Assembly: GCF_006716765.1 (NCBI RefSeq)
Contig: NZ_VFPO01000001.1
Coordinates: 5,022,001 to 5,086,000 of the forward strand
DNA: 64,000 bases
Reading direction: 5' to 3'
DNA from: Actinomadura hallensis
GTDB taxonomy: Bacteria > Actinomycetota > Actinomycetes > Streptosporangiales > Streptosporangiaceae
In this document: positions 16,590 to 24,170 of the stretch, in pieces
How the letters are laid out: each line of letters begins with the position of its first letter
How positions within the stretch are numbered: the stretch's first letter is position 1
Notes under the pieces: generated by a model
What the model saw: only the letters and a program-made list of their open reading frames with translations
What the model was told of the DNA's origin: nothing
Database searches by the model: none
Translations under genes and position numbers: made by a program

Positions 16590-17687
16590 ATGAGCGAGAG
16601 CGCCTTGCAGGAATACGCCGTCCGCGTCGGCAGCTACCCGGCCTACATCTACGACCTGCCCGGCCTGGCGGAACACGCCGCCGCGATCCGCGCCGCGCTG
16701 CCCGGCACGGAGATCTACTACGCGGCGAAGGCCAACCCGGACGCCGAGATCCTCCGCACCCTGGCCCCGCACGTGGACGGCGTCGAGGTGTCGTCCGGCG
16801 GCGAACTCGACCACGTGCGGACGACCCTGCCCGGCATGCCCGTGGCGTTCGGCGGCCCCGGCAAGACGACCGAGGAACTGTCGCTGGCGCAGCGGCTCAA
16901 GGTGGAGCGCATCCACGTCGAGAGCCCGCGGGAGCTCTCCCGCCTTCCCGGCCCGGCCGGCGTCCTCCTGCGGGCGAACCTGCCGCTCGCCACCCCGGGC
17001 GCCGCCCTCAGCATGAGCGGCCCCTTCGGCATGGACGAGGACGACCTCCGCGAATGCGCGCGCCGGATCGCCGGAACGCCCGGCGTCGAGCTCCGCGGCA
17101 TCCATGTCCATCTCGCGTCCGGCCTGGACGCCCCGGCAATGCTCGACCTGGCCCACAAGGTGAGGGCCTGGGCGGTCCCCTGGCTGGAGGAGCACGGGGT
17201 CACCGGCCCCGAACTCAACATCGGCGGCGGCATGGCCGTCGACTACACCGACCCCGAGGCCCGCTTCGACTGGCGGACCTACGGCAAGGGCCTGCCCAGC
17301 AGTCCCAGGCTCCGCATCGAGCCGGGCCGTGCCATGACGGCCTACCACGGCTGGTACGTCACCGACGTCATCGACGTGAAGACCACCCGGGGCGAGACCT
17401 ACGTCATCCTCCGAGGCGGCACCCACCACCTGAGAACCCCCGTGACGAAGGGCCACGACCAGCCGTTCAAGGTCCTCACCGCGGACGGCCCCGAGACGAC
17501 GCGGGCGACGCTCGTGGGCCAGCTCTGCACGCCCAAGGACGTCTTCGCCCGCGACGTCCCCGTCCCGGAACTGGCCACGGGCGACGTCATCGCGTTCACC
17601 ATGGCCGGCGCCTACGCCTGGAACATCTCCCACCACGACTTCCTGATGCACCCGAAGCCGGCCTTCCACTACCTCCGCGGAGACTGA
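16590..17687 (+). CDS. Type III PLP-dependent decarboxylase (LysA/SbnH-like), 365 aa
   Basis: Alanine-racemase-fold barrel with the PLP lysine in IYYAAKANPDAE near residue 48, the phosphate-binding NIGGGMAVDY near 212, EPGRAM near 244 and the LCTPKDVFARD cysteine segment near 311; C-terminal GAYAWNISHHDFLMHP. This is the Orn/DAP decarboxylase family, and in siderophore operons (SbnH in staphyloferrin B) such enzymes decarboxylate an amino-acid-citrate intermediate or make a diamine. It starts 65 bp after the NIS gene, with three imperfect copies of ACCGAGCCCCA in the gap, and is probably the last gene of the operon. Confidence 0.87.
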   Translation: MSESALQEYAVRVGSYPAYIYDLPGLAEHAAAIRAALPGTEIYYAAKANPDAEILRTLAPHVDGVEVSSGGELDHVRTTLPGMPVAFGGPGKTTEELSLAQRLKVERIHVESPRELSRLPGPAGVLLRANLPLATPGAALSMSGPFGMDEDDLRECARRIAGTPGVELRGIHVHLASGLDAPAMLDLAHKVRAWAVPWLEEHGVTGPELNIGGGMAVDYTDPEARFDWRTYGKGLPSSPRLRIEPGRAMTAYHGWYVTDVIDVKTTRGETYVILRGGTHHLRTPVTKGHDQPFKVLTADGPETTRATLVGQLCTPKDVFARDVPVPELATGDVIAFTMAGAYAWNISHHDFLMHPKPAFHYLRGD

Positions 17688-17712
17688 CGCCCCCCGCGCG
17701 GGCCCGGCGGCC

Positions 17713-18123
17713 TCAGTCCCCGGAATGAATGATCGAGACGATGGTCAGCGCGGCCTCCGCCGGCCGCCGGTCCCCTTCGATCCGCGCGTGCTCGGCCGCC
17801 TCGGCGGGACCGACTCCCCGGGTGCACAGCCGCCAGGCCGTGTCGGCGTCGAGTTCGAGCAGCGCGGCGGGGTCGGCGCGCGTCTCCCGGCTCAGCGTCC
17901 ACCGCTCGGGCCCACGGGTGCACGCCCAGCCGCCGAACCCGGGGATCACCACCTGCAGGACGGCGCCCTCCTCGGCCGGGACGTCCCGCAGGGTGTGCGG
18001 CAGGGCCCGCATGTGTCGGCTGAAGGCGTCATGGGCCGACGCTACCCCCGCCACCATGCGGTCGGTGAACGTGACGATCGGTGACCGTCCGCAGGATGCG
18101 GCAAGGGCCTTGCATCCGCGCAA
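17713..18123 (-). pseudogene. Truncated mycothiol-dependent maleylpyruvate isomerase-like protein
   Basis: The sequence from about residue 35 on (RALPHTLRDVP, then WTLSR, LELDADTAWRLCTRGVGP, IEGDRRPAEAAL, VSIIHS) matches the C-terminal domain of the TIGR03083/MDMPI family. The N-terminal DinB-like helical bundle with the metal-binding histidines is missing, and I see no trace of it upstream up to the RsbW-like gene. So this is either a 5'-truncated remnant or a free-standing C-terminal domain. The start is uncertain: codon at 18123 or ATG 18060. Confidence 0.55.
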
Positions 18124-18283
18124 GCGTCGGTGACTGGACGGTGCGCACTGCGTAAGAGTGTGTGTTGCCTCACTTCAGACCGTCGTTTCAGGACCGTCTC
18201 GTTTCAGCGACCGTCTCACTCGCACCGCCTCACCTCCGCACCCGCCTCACCCCCACGTCCGACCTCGACAGGCCGAAGAACGC

Positions 18284-18850
18284 ATGTTCGCTTACAGCCC
18301 CACACGGAGACGTGAAGTCGACACCGCCATGAACCCATCAGACCCGTGGTCCGGAACGCCCGTGCTGGTCGCGACGCCGGCACCCTCGCTGGAGCTCGGC
18401 GCCCCCTCCGCCTGGTGCAACGGGAAGTCGTCCGGGCGCGTCATCGGCGAGATCGACATCGCCGCGACACCGGCGGCCGTGCGGCTGGCCAGGTCCTACG
18501 TCCGGGAGCTGATCGGGCAGCACTTCGGCGCCGACCGGTCCGAGCTCGGCGACCTGGAGCTGCTCACCAGCGAGGCCGTGACGAACTCGGTGCTGCACGC
18601 CAGGCCGCGCCGCGACGGGACCGTCACCGTGTCGGTCCTGCACATCGACAGGTACGTCCGCGTCGAGGTCACCGACGGGGGCGCGGCCGAGGGACGGCCG
18701 TCCGCGGACGACGAGCAGCCGGCCGTGCACGGGCGGGGGCTCGCCCTCATGAAGGCGCTCGCCACCGACTTCGGCACCTGCCGGGGCAAGAACGGGACGT
18801 CCACCTTCTGGTTCGGGGTCGGCGTCCGGGACGGCTGGCGGCTGCCGTGA
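18284..18850 (+). CDS. RsbW-like ATP-binding protein (anti-sigma serine kinase type), about 188 aa
   Basis: GHKL/HATPase fold: N-box LLTSEAVTNSVLHA, VTDGGA as G1-like loop and GRGLALMKALATDFG as G2 box. These single-domain proteins are common in actinomycetes and act as anti-sigma kinases or orphan regulators. ATG 18284 and ATG 18329 are both possible; neither has a strong ribosome site at ideal spacing. No anti-sigma antagonist or sigma gene is adjacent. Confidence 0.8.
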   Translation: MFAYSPTRRREVDTAMNPSDPWSGTPVLVATPAPSLELGAPSAWCNGKSSGRVIGEIDIAATPAAVRLARSYVRELIGQHFGADRSELGDLELLTSEAVTNSVLHARPRRDGTVTVSVLHIDRYVRVEVTDGGAAEGRPSADDEQPAVHGRGLALMKALATDFGTCRGKNGTSTFWFGVGVRDGWRLP

Positions 18851-19161
18851 CGCCGGCGCCGGCGCCCGGCGGGGACGGCGGCGCGCCGGCCGCGGCCCGG
18901 GCACCGGGCCCGGAACCGGCGGGGCTCCGCGCGGACTCCCGGTCGCGGGACGGCTCGTCCAGGCGGACAGGGGCTTCCTGGACCACGCCGCCCCGCGGCG
19001 CGCCCGCGGCGCCGCGCCGCTGCGGCCCGCCGGCGGCGGCCACGGGCCGGCGGCGCTCCGCGGGCACCGGCGGAGGCCGCGCGTCGATCGCTCTCCGGCC
19101 CCGTGCGGGCGGGGTTTCGCTAGGATCGGAACCCCATCGACTGCCACCACCGGGGCCAGTG
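18851..19161. other. Intergenic stretch, no gene seen
   Basis: 311 bp, extremely GC-rich. The frame of the next gene stays open through it but with Arg/Ala/Pro-rich composition and no recognisable sequence. I see no clear promoter or hairpin. Confidence 0.5.
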
Positions 19162-20208
19162 ATGACAGCGGACGGCGAGCCGAAGTCCCTCTCCGAGATC
19201 ACCAGGGACATGGGTCTCAACATGTCCGACGTGGCCGCCTTCTCCGGGCTCGACGAAAGCACGATCTTCCGGCTCTGGGACAACACCGGATGGCTCGACC
19301 GCGTCAGCGGGCGGTCCCTGCAGAGCCTCATGTCGTCCGTCCCGGGCATCGCCGAGTACTCGATGGCCCACGCCATCCGCAAGAGGCGCGACGTGCTCGT
19401 CAACGACCTGCACGGCGAGGGCCTCACCGTCGACATGAGCGTCCTGGAGCGGTCGGACGTCCCGCAGCAGCACCTGCTGAACGCCTTAGAGGCGGCGCTG
19501 CACATCGTCCGCGGCGAGGCGACGCAGAAGACCTCGTCCTTCATCGCGCGCTTCTGGGGACGCGAGCAGGACCGCGCCCTGTCGGCGGTCTACTCCCCCG
19601 ACCCGGAGAACGGCCTCCTCGCCGACCCGCGGCCGCTGTTCGAGTCGTCGATCGACCTCGCCCCCAGGCTGAACCGCAAGACCTACTCCTTCCATTCGAT
19701 CCTGGCGCTGAACATCCTCACGCACCAGGTCAGCAAGGTCACCGGGGCACCGGAGACCGACCTCGGCTTCGAGGTCCCCGGCCGCCAGTCCGCGTTCATG
19801 ATGCGCGGCGTCGTCATGGGCTCCCTCATCGGCTCCAACGACATCGAGCTCGCGGAGAGGTACCGCAGGGAGCTCGACTCGACGCCGGTGTACGCGGCCC
19901 TGGAGGAGTGGTCGTTCCCGACCTACACCAGAGACGGCCGTATCAGCAGCGACTTCACACTGCCGAGCTCCCTGTCGCTGCGCAATACGGCCACGGAGGT
20001 GCTGCGCGAGATCGCGGAGTACAACGACGCCTACGTGTACTACCTGGTGTCGACGTACATCCCGCTGGCGCTGCAACGCGACCCCGCGTTCGGGGGAAAG
20101 CTCACCGAACTGATCCGGGCGGTCGAGTCGCGCGGGGCCGACTGCCGCGACAAACGGATCAGGCAGACGTGCAACACGCTGGTCAGGCAGCTCAAGGGCA
20201 TCGCCTGA
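19162..20208 (+). CDS. Helix-turn-helix protein of unknown family, 348 aa
   Basis: Residues about 10-60 (ITRDMGLNMSDVAAFSGLDESTIFRLWDN) look like a Cro/C1-type helix-turn-helix. The rest, about 290 residues, is mixed helical with a charged C-terminus (RGADCRDKRIRQTCNTLVRQLKG) and matches nothing I recognise. ATG 19162 or the preceding GTG 19159 is the start; the ribosome site is weak. Only 25 bp separate it from the downstream methyltransferase, so the two probably form an operon, with the HTH protein as a regulator or sensor. Confidence 0.65.
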   Translation: MTADGEPKSLSEITRDMGLNMSDVAAFSGLDESTIFRLWDNTGWLDRVSGRSLQSLMSSVPGIAEYSMAHAIRKRRDVLVNDLHGEGLTVDMSVLERSDVPQQHLLNALEAALHIVRGEATQKTSSFIARFWGREQDRALSAVYSPDPENGLLADPRPLFESSIDLAPRLNRKTYSFHSILALNILTHQVSKVTGAPETDLGFEVPGRQSAFMMRGVVMGSLIGSNDIELAERYRRELDSTPVYAALEEWSFPTYTRDGRISSDFTLPSSLSLRNTATEVLREIAEYNDAYVYYLVSTYIPLALQRDPAFGGKLTELIRAVESRGADCRDKRIRQTCNTLVRQLKGIA

Positions 20209-20233
20209 CCGGGGAACGGAGAATGGGGAGCCG

Positions 20234-20995
20234 GTGGAGGACACGGCGCAGGCCATCGCGAATCTGACACGGGAGAGATGGGAGGCCAACGCACAGTACT
20301 GGGTCAAGGTCATCAGGGAGCGGCGCGACAGGTACCGCACCGAGCTGACCGACAAGGCCGTCCTCGACGCCGTCGGCGCGTGCGAAGGGCTGCGCGTGCT
20401 CGACGCGGGCTGCGGCGAGGGCTACCTGGCCCGCACGCTGGCCGACCGGGGGGCGGACGTCACCGGCGTGGACGTCTCGCAAGGGCTGATCGACGCGGCC
20501 TCTAGCCACCCCTCGTCGACGGACAAGACCACGTTCGTGCGCGCCAGCGTCGACGACCTGCCGTTCGACGACGACGCCTTCGACCTCATCGTCTGCAACC
20601 ACCTCTTCAGCCACCTGCACGACCCGACCGGAGCCCTGAGCGAGTTCTCGCGGGTCCTGAAGAGCGGGGGACGCCTGGTCCTGCTGACGCTCCACCCGTG
20701 CTTCTACGTGGAGAACTCCGAGCAGGGCGCGATGAACAGCGTCCCGGCGTCGCAGTACTTCTCCCCCCGCGGAGTCGACCAGAAGTTCGTGGTGGACGGC
20801 CTCGAATCGCCCTCGATGATCACGTCGTGGCTGCGGCCGCTCGAGTTCTACGCTGGAACGCTCCGAGACCGCGGATTCGTCATCGCCGACCTGCGCGAGC
20901 CGCACCCGAGCCCGCAGCAGCTGCGCGACGACCCGTGGTGGCGCAAGGGCTTCCCGACGGCGCTGTTCATGCTTCTGATCGCGGAACGCCGCTGA
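20234..20995 (+). CDS. Class I SAM-dependent methyltransferase, 253 aa
   Basis: Methyltransf_11-type fold: LRVLDAGCGEGYLARTLADRGADVTGVDVS is motif I with the acidic end of strand 2, and VRASVDDLPFDDDAFDLIVCNHLFSHL is motifs II-III. GTG 20234 follows GGAGAATGGGGAG. Substrate is unknown; the C-terminal part (SWLRPLEFYAGTLRDRGF) is typical of small-molecule methyltransferases. Paired with the upstream HTH gene. Confidence 0.85.
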   Translation: MEDTAQAIANLTRERWEANAQYWVKVIRERRDRYRTELTDKAVLDAVGACEGLRVLDAGCGEGYLARTLADRGADVTGVDVSQGLIDAASSHPSSTDKTTFVRASVDDLPFDDDAFDLIVCNHLFSHLHDPTGALSEFSRVLKSGGRLVLLTLHPCFYVENSEQGAMNSVPASQYFSPRGVDQKFVVDGLESPSMITSWLRPLEFYAGTLRDRGFVIADLREPHPSPQQLRDDPWWRKGFPTALFMLLIAERR

Positions 20996-21033
20996 ACCGC
21001 CCGCCCCGGCGCGCGGTGGCCTAGGGTCTCCGC

Positions 21034-21648
21034 ATGGACCCTGTGCCGTCGCAGCGCGTTCCGCCGGAGCTGGCCGGCCATCCCGACCGGCTCCGGTGGA
21101 ACGCCAAGTACGGGGACGCGCCGGGACTGTCCCCCGTCCATCCGCTGGCGGAGCGCGCGCTGTCGTTCGGGCTGCCGGACGGCGAGGTGCTCGACCTGGC
21201 GTCGGGGCCGTCGGGCAGCGCCCTGCTGGCCGCCGCGGCCGGGCGGGCCGTCACCGCCGTGGACGTCTCCGAGGTCGCGCTCGGGCGGCTGGCCGCCGAG
21301 GCCCGCCGCCGCGGACTCGCCGGCCTGGTCACGACCGTGCAGGCCGACCTGGCCTCCTGGCGGCCGGGCCCGCGGGGGTACGCGCTCGTGCTGTGCACCG
21401 GCTTCTGGGACCGCGACGTCTTCGTCCGCGCGGCCGGGGCGGTCCTGCCGGGCGGCCTGCTGGCGTGGGAGGCGTTCACCGAGGACGCGCTCCGCGACCG
21501 GCCGGGCATGCCCGCGCGGTGGTGCCTCGGCCCGGCGGAGCCCGCCTCGCTGCTCCCGGACGACTTCACCGTCCTCGAGCAGGCCGACCAGCCCGCCACC
21601 GCCAAACGCGCCTTCCTGGCCCGCCGCTGCGCCGCACCCGCGACCTAG
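21034..21648 (+). CDS. Small class I SAM-dependent methyltransferase, 204 aa
   Basis: RWNAKYGDAPG at the N-terminus and VLDLASGPSGSALLAAAAGRAVTAVDVSEVAL as motif I resemble the TehB/thiopurine methyltransferase-like group. Motif I has SGPSGS rather than GxGxG. Transcribed 39 bp after the previous methyltransferase on the same strand and convergent with exonuclease III; a small hairpin (21675-21689) lies in the gap. Substrate unknown. Confidence 0.8.
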   Translation: MDPVPSQRVPPELAGHPDRLRWNAKYGDAPGLSPVHPLAERALSFGLPDGEVLDLASGPSGSALLAAAAGRAVTAVDVSEVALGRLAAEARRRGLAGLVTTVQADLASWRPGPRGYALVLCTGFWDRDVFVRAAGAVLPGGLLAWEAFTEDALRDRPGMPARWCLGPAEPASLLPDDFTVLEQADQPATAKRAFLARRCAAPAT

Positions 21649-21701
21649 CCCCGCCCGCCGGGCCCCCGGCCCGCCGGGGCGCGGCCCCGCCCGAGAGGGC
21701 C

Positions 21702-22556
21702 TCAACCCGGGGCGCCGCCGGTCCGGCCGAAGTCCGCGGCGTCGATGTCCACCACGACGGGCGCATGGTCGGACGGGCCCTTCCCCTTGCGCGCCTCCCG
21801 GTCGACGTAGGCGGAGCGCACGCGTCCGGCGACGGCCTCGCTGGCGTAGACGAGGTCGATGCGCATCCCCATGTTCTTGTGGAACATGCCCGCCCGGTAA
21901 TCCCAGTACGTGTAGGGGTGGGGCCCCTTCATGGGGGTCGGCACCACGTCGTGGAGGCCCAGGTCCCGCAGCTCCGCGAGGGCCTTGCGTTCGGCCGGGG
22001 TGACGTGGGTGGAGCCGACGAAGACGGACGGGTCCCAGACGTCCTCGTCCGTGGGCGCCACGTTGTAGTCGCCGCAGGCCACCAGCGGCAGCCCCCGGGC
22101 CAGCTCGTCCTCCAGCGCGGCGCGGAGCGCCTCGAACCACGCGAGCTTGTAGAGGTAGTGGGCGGAGTCGGGCGAGCGGCCGTTCGGCGCGTACAGCGAC
22201 CAGACCCGCACGCCGCCGCAGGTCGCGCCGATCGCGCGGGCCTCCGGAGTCAGCATGACAGGCTCGTCCAGCGCCAGTTGGCCGTCGGCCTCGCCCTCGT
22301 AGGCGGGCTCGCCGGGGAAACCGTTCGAGACGTCCTCGATGCCGACCCTCGACAGGACGGCCACGCCGTTCCAGCGGCCCTCGCCGTGCGCCGCGGTCGC
22401 GTAGCCGAGTTCCCCCACCTCGTCGGCCGGGAACTGGTCGGCGCGGCATTTGGTCTCCTGGAGGCAGACGACGTCGGGCCCGGTCTCCTCCAGCCAGGAC
22501 AGGAGGCGCGGCAGCCGGGCCTTGACGGAGTTGACGTTCCACGTCGCGAGGCGCAT
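21702..22556 (-). CDS. xth: Exodeoxyribonuclease III (AP endonuclease), 284 aa
   Basis: Exonuclease III family of the EEP fold, a base-excision repair enzyme. MRLATWNVNSVKAR, VCLQETKCRADQFP (catalytic Glu), WSLYAPNGR, VACGDYNVAPTDEDVWDP, MRIDLVYAS and the terminal PSDHAPVVV (catalytic Asp/His) are all present. ATG 22556 starts the canonical MRLATWN sequence. Confidence 0.95.
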   Translation of the reverse strand: MRLATWNVNSVKARLPRLLSWLEETGPDVVCLQETKCRADQFPADEVGELGYATAAHGEGRWNGVAVLSRVGIEDVSNGFPGEPAYEGEADGQLALDEPVMLTPEARAIGATCGGVRVWSLYAPNGRSPDSAHYLYKLAWFEALRAALEDELARGLPLVACGDYNVAPTDEDVWDPSVFVGSTHVTPAERKALAELRDLGLHDVVPTPMKGPHPYTYWDYRAGMFHKNMGMRIDLVYASEAVAGRVRSAYVDREARKGKGPSDHAPVVVDIDAADFGRTGGAPG

Positions 22557-22621
22557 GCGTCCAGCCTGCCAAACGGGGCGGACGGGGAGGCGCGTCGCAC
22601 GGTCCCGTGCGGGCGCCGCGG

Positions 22622-22701
22622 CCGGTAGATTGCGGGTCGGCCCGGTCCCCCGGCGGACGGGCACCACGCGGCCAGAGTGACCGGTAGATTGCGGGTCGGC
22701 C
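22622..22701. repeat. 21-bp direct repeat upstream of FKBP gene
   Basis: 22622-22642 and 22681-22701 are identical over 21 bases (begin CCGGTAGATTGCGGG), 59 bp apart. They lie between the divergent xth and FKBP genes. This could be a local duplication of promoter sequence or a paired protein-binding site. Confidence 0.8.
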
Positions 22702-22792
22702 TCCTTTGCACGGTTTTCACGCCGTGCTTAGACCGGCCCTGGAAGGGTGGTCTCGTTCGTGATGTCGTCGAGCCCGGAGCAAGCGAGGAACC

Positions 22793-23935
22793 ATGTCCGA
22801 GGATGACAAGCCCGGGGGCAAGCCCACGACCAAGGCGAAGGCGAAGATCCCGAACGCCCAGAACATCCGCAGCCCCGAGTTCCGGCCGCACGGCATCAGC
22901 GCCGGGCGCGGCAGCGGGCTGAACCGGCCGTCCGCGCTGACGGCCGCGCAGGCGCGCAGGCGGCGGCGGCTGACGATCCTCGCGCTGGTGCTCGCCGGGG
23001 TCCTGCTCGCCGGCTTCGTCTGGTGGTGGATCAACCGGCCGCCGCCGGAGATCGAGGTGAGCGGGAAGTTCGCCGCCAAGCCGACGGTGGAGATCCCCAA
23101 GAAGCTCGCGCCCGAGGGCAAGCGCAAGGTGACCACCCTGATCAAGGGCGACGGGCCCGAGATCAAGAAGGGGGACACCCTCTACGCCCAGTACGTCTTC
23201 TACCAGTGGTCCAAGGACCGCGACGAGGAGGACCGCTCGGTCAAGAGCAAGAGCAAGGAGCTCGCGTCCTCCTACGAGCGGGACGCCCAGGGCCAGTCGC
23301 AGCCGCTCGTCGTCGGCGAGAGCGGCATCAAGGGCTTCGACGAGGGCATGATCGGCCAGACGGGCGGCAGCCGCGTGCTGCTCCAGATCCCGCCGTCCGA
23401 GGGCTTCGGGGACGACGGCGCGCAGCTCGGGCTGACCAAGTCCGACTGGGTGGTCTTCGTCGTGGACGTCCAGGCCGTCGTCCACGAGAAGCAGGGCCCG
23501 GAGGGCACCGAGAAGAAGCTCGACGACAAGAGCCTGCCCAAGGTCGAGGACAAGGGCGACGGCAAGGCGCCGAAGGTGACGATCCCCGACCGCGACGCGC
23601 CGGACAAGCTCCGGGTGGAGACCCTCGTCGAGGGCAACGGCCCGGCGCTGGAGAAGGGCGACGACGCGGTCCTGAACTACCAGGGCACGCTCTGGGACAC
23701 CGGCAAGGAGTTCGACTCCAGCTGGAAGTCCGGCACGCCCGCCAAGTTCCCGATCGGGACCGGCCAGACCGTGCCCGGCTTCGACAAGGGGCTCACCGGG
23801 GCGAAGGTCGGCAGCCGCCTCCTGCTCGTCCTGCCGCCCTCGGAGGGGTACGGCAAGGAGGGCAGGCCGCCGACGATCAAGGGCGACGACACCCTCGTCT
23901 TCGTGGTGGACGTCCTCGCCAAGGTGCGGAAGTAG
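22793..23935 (+). CDS. Membrane-anchored peptidyl-prolyl isomerase with two FKBP domains, 380 aa
   Basis: A ~55-residue basic cytoplasmic N-terminus, one membrane helix (LTILALVLAGVLLAGFVWWW, about residues 60-80), then two FKBP domains: residues ~105-225 and ~262-379. The second (GDDAVLNYQGTLWDTGKEFDSSW, GFDKGLTGAKVGSRLLLVLPPSEGYG) is canonical. The first (GFDEGMIGQTGGSRVLLQIPPSEGFG) keeps the core but has a divergent strand 2 and a Lys/Glu-rich insertion, so it may be a binding rather than catalytic domain. Probably an extracytoplasmic folding factor. ATG 22793; ends in a strong terminator. Confidence 0.9.
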   Translation: MSEDDKPGGKPTTKAKAKIPNAQNIRSPEFRPHGISAGRGSGLNRPSALTAAQARRRRRLTILALVLAGVLLAGFVWWWINRPPPEIEVSGKFAAKPTVEIPKKLAPEGKRKVTTLIKGDGPEIKKGDTLYAQYVFYQWSKDRDEEDRSVKSKSKELASSYERDAQGQSQPLVVGESGIKGFDEGMIGQTGGSRVLLQIPPSEGFGDDGAQLGLTKSDWVVFVVDVQAVVHEKQGPEGTEKKLDDKSLPKVEDKGDGKAPKVTIPDRDAPDKLRVETLVEGNGPALEKGDDAVLNYQGTLWDTGKEFDSSWKSGTPAKFPIGTGQTVPGFDKGLTGAKVGSRLLLVLPPSEGYGKEGRPPTIKGDDTLVFVVDVLAKVRK

Positions 23936-23968
23936 CACCGGCGCAGGGCGGCGACTGAGCGGCGACGA

Positions 23969-23998
23969 CGGCGGGGCACCCGGGCGGGTGCCCCGCCG
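23969..23998 (+). terminator. Terminator after FKBP gene
   Basis: 14-bp perfect stem (CGGCGGGGCACCCG and complement) with a minimal GG centre, followed by TTCTCGTTT. Confidence 0.8.
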
Positions 23999-24170
23999 TT
24001 CTCGTTTCCGGGGGGACGTGCCGCGCTCCTCGATGTGCGACGCCCGTCACGACAACCTGAGGGGCGCATTGCCCGTCTCCCTAATGGGAGGCCAAAGGAG
24101 TGTGCGGTGGACGTCACGTGCCATGCATCCCCTCAGGTATCGTCGGTCACGCATTAATCACGGGGGGCTT

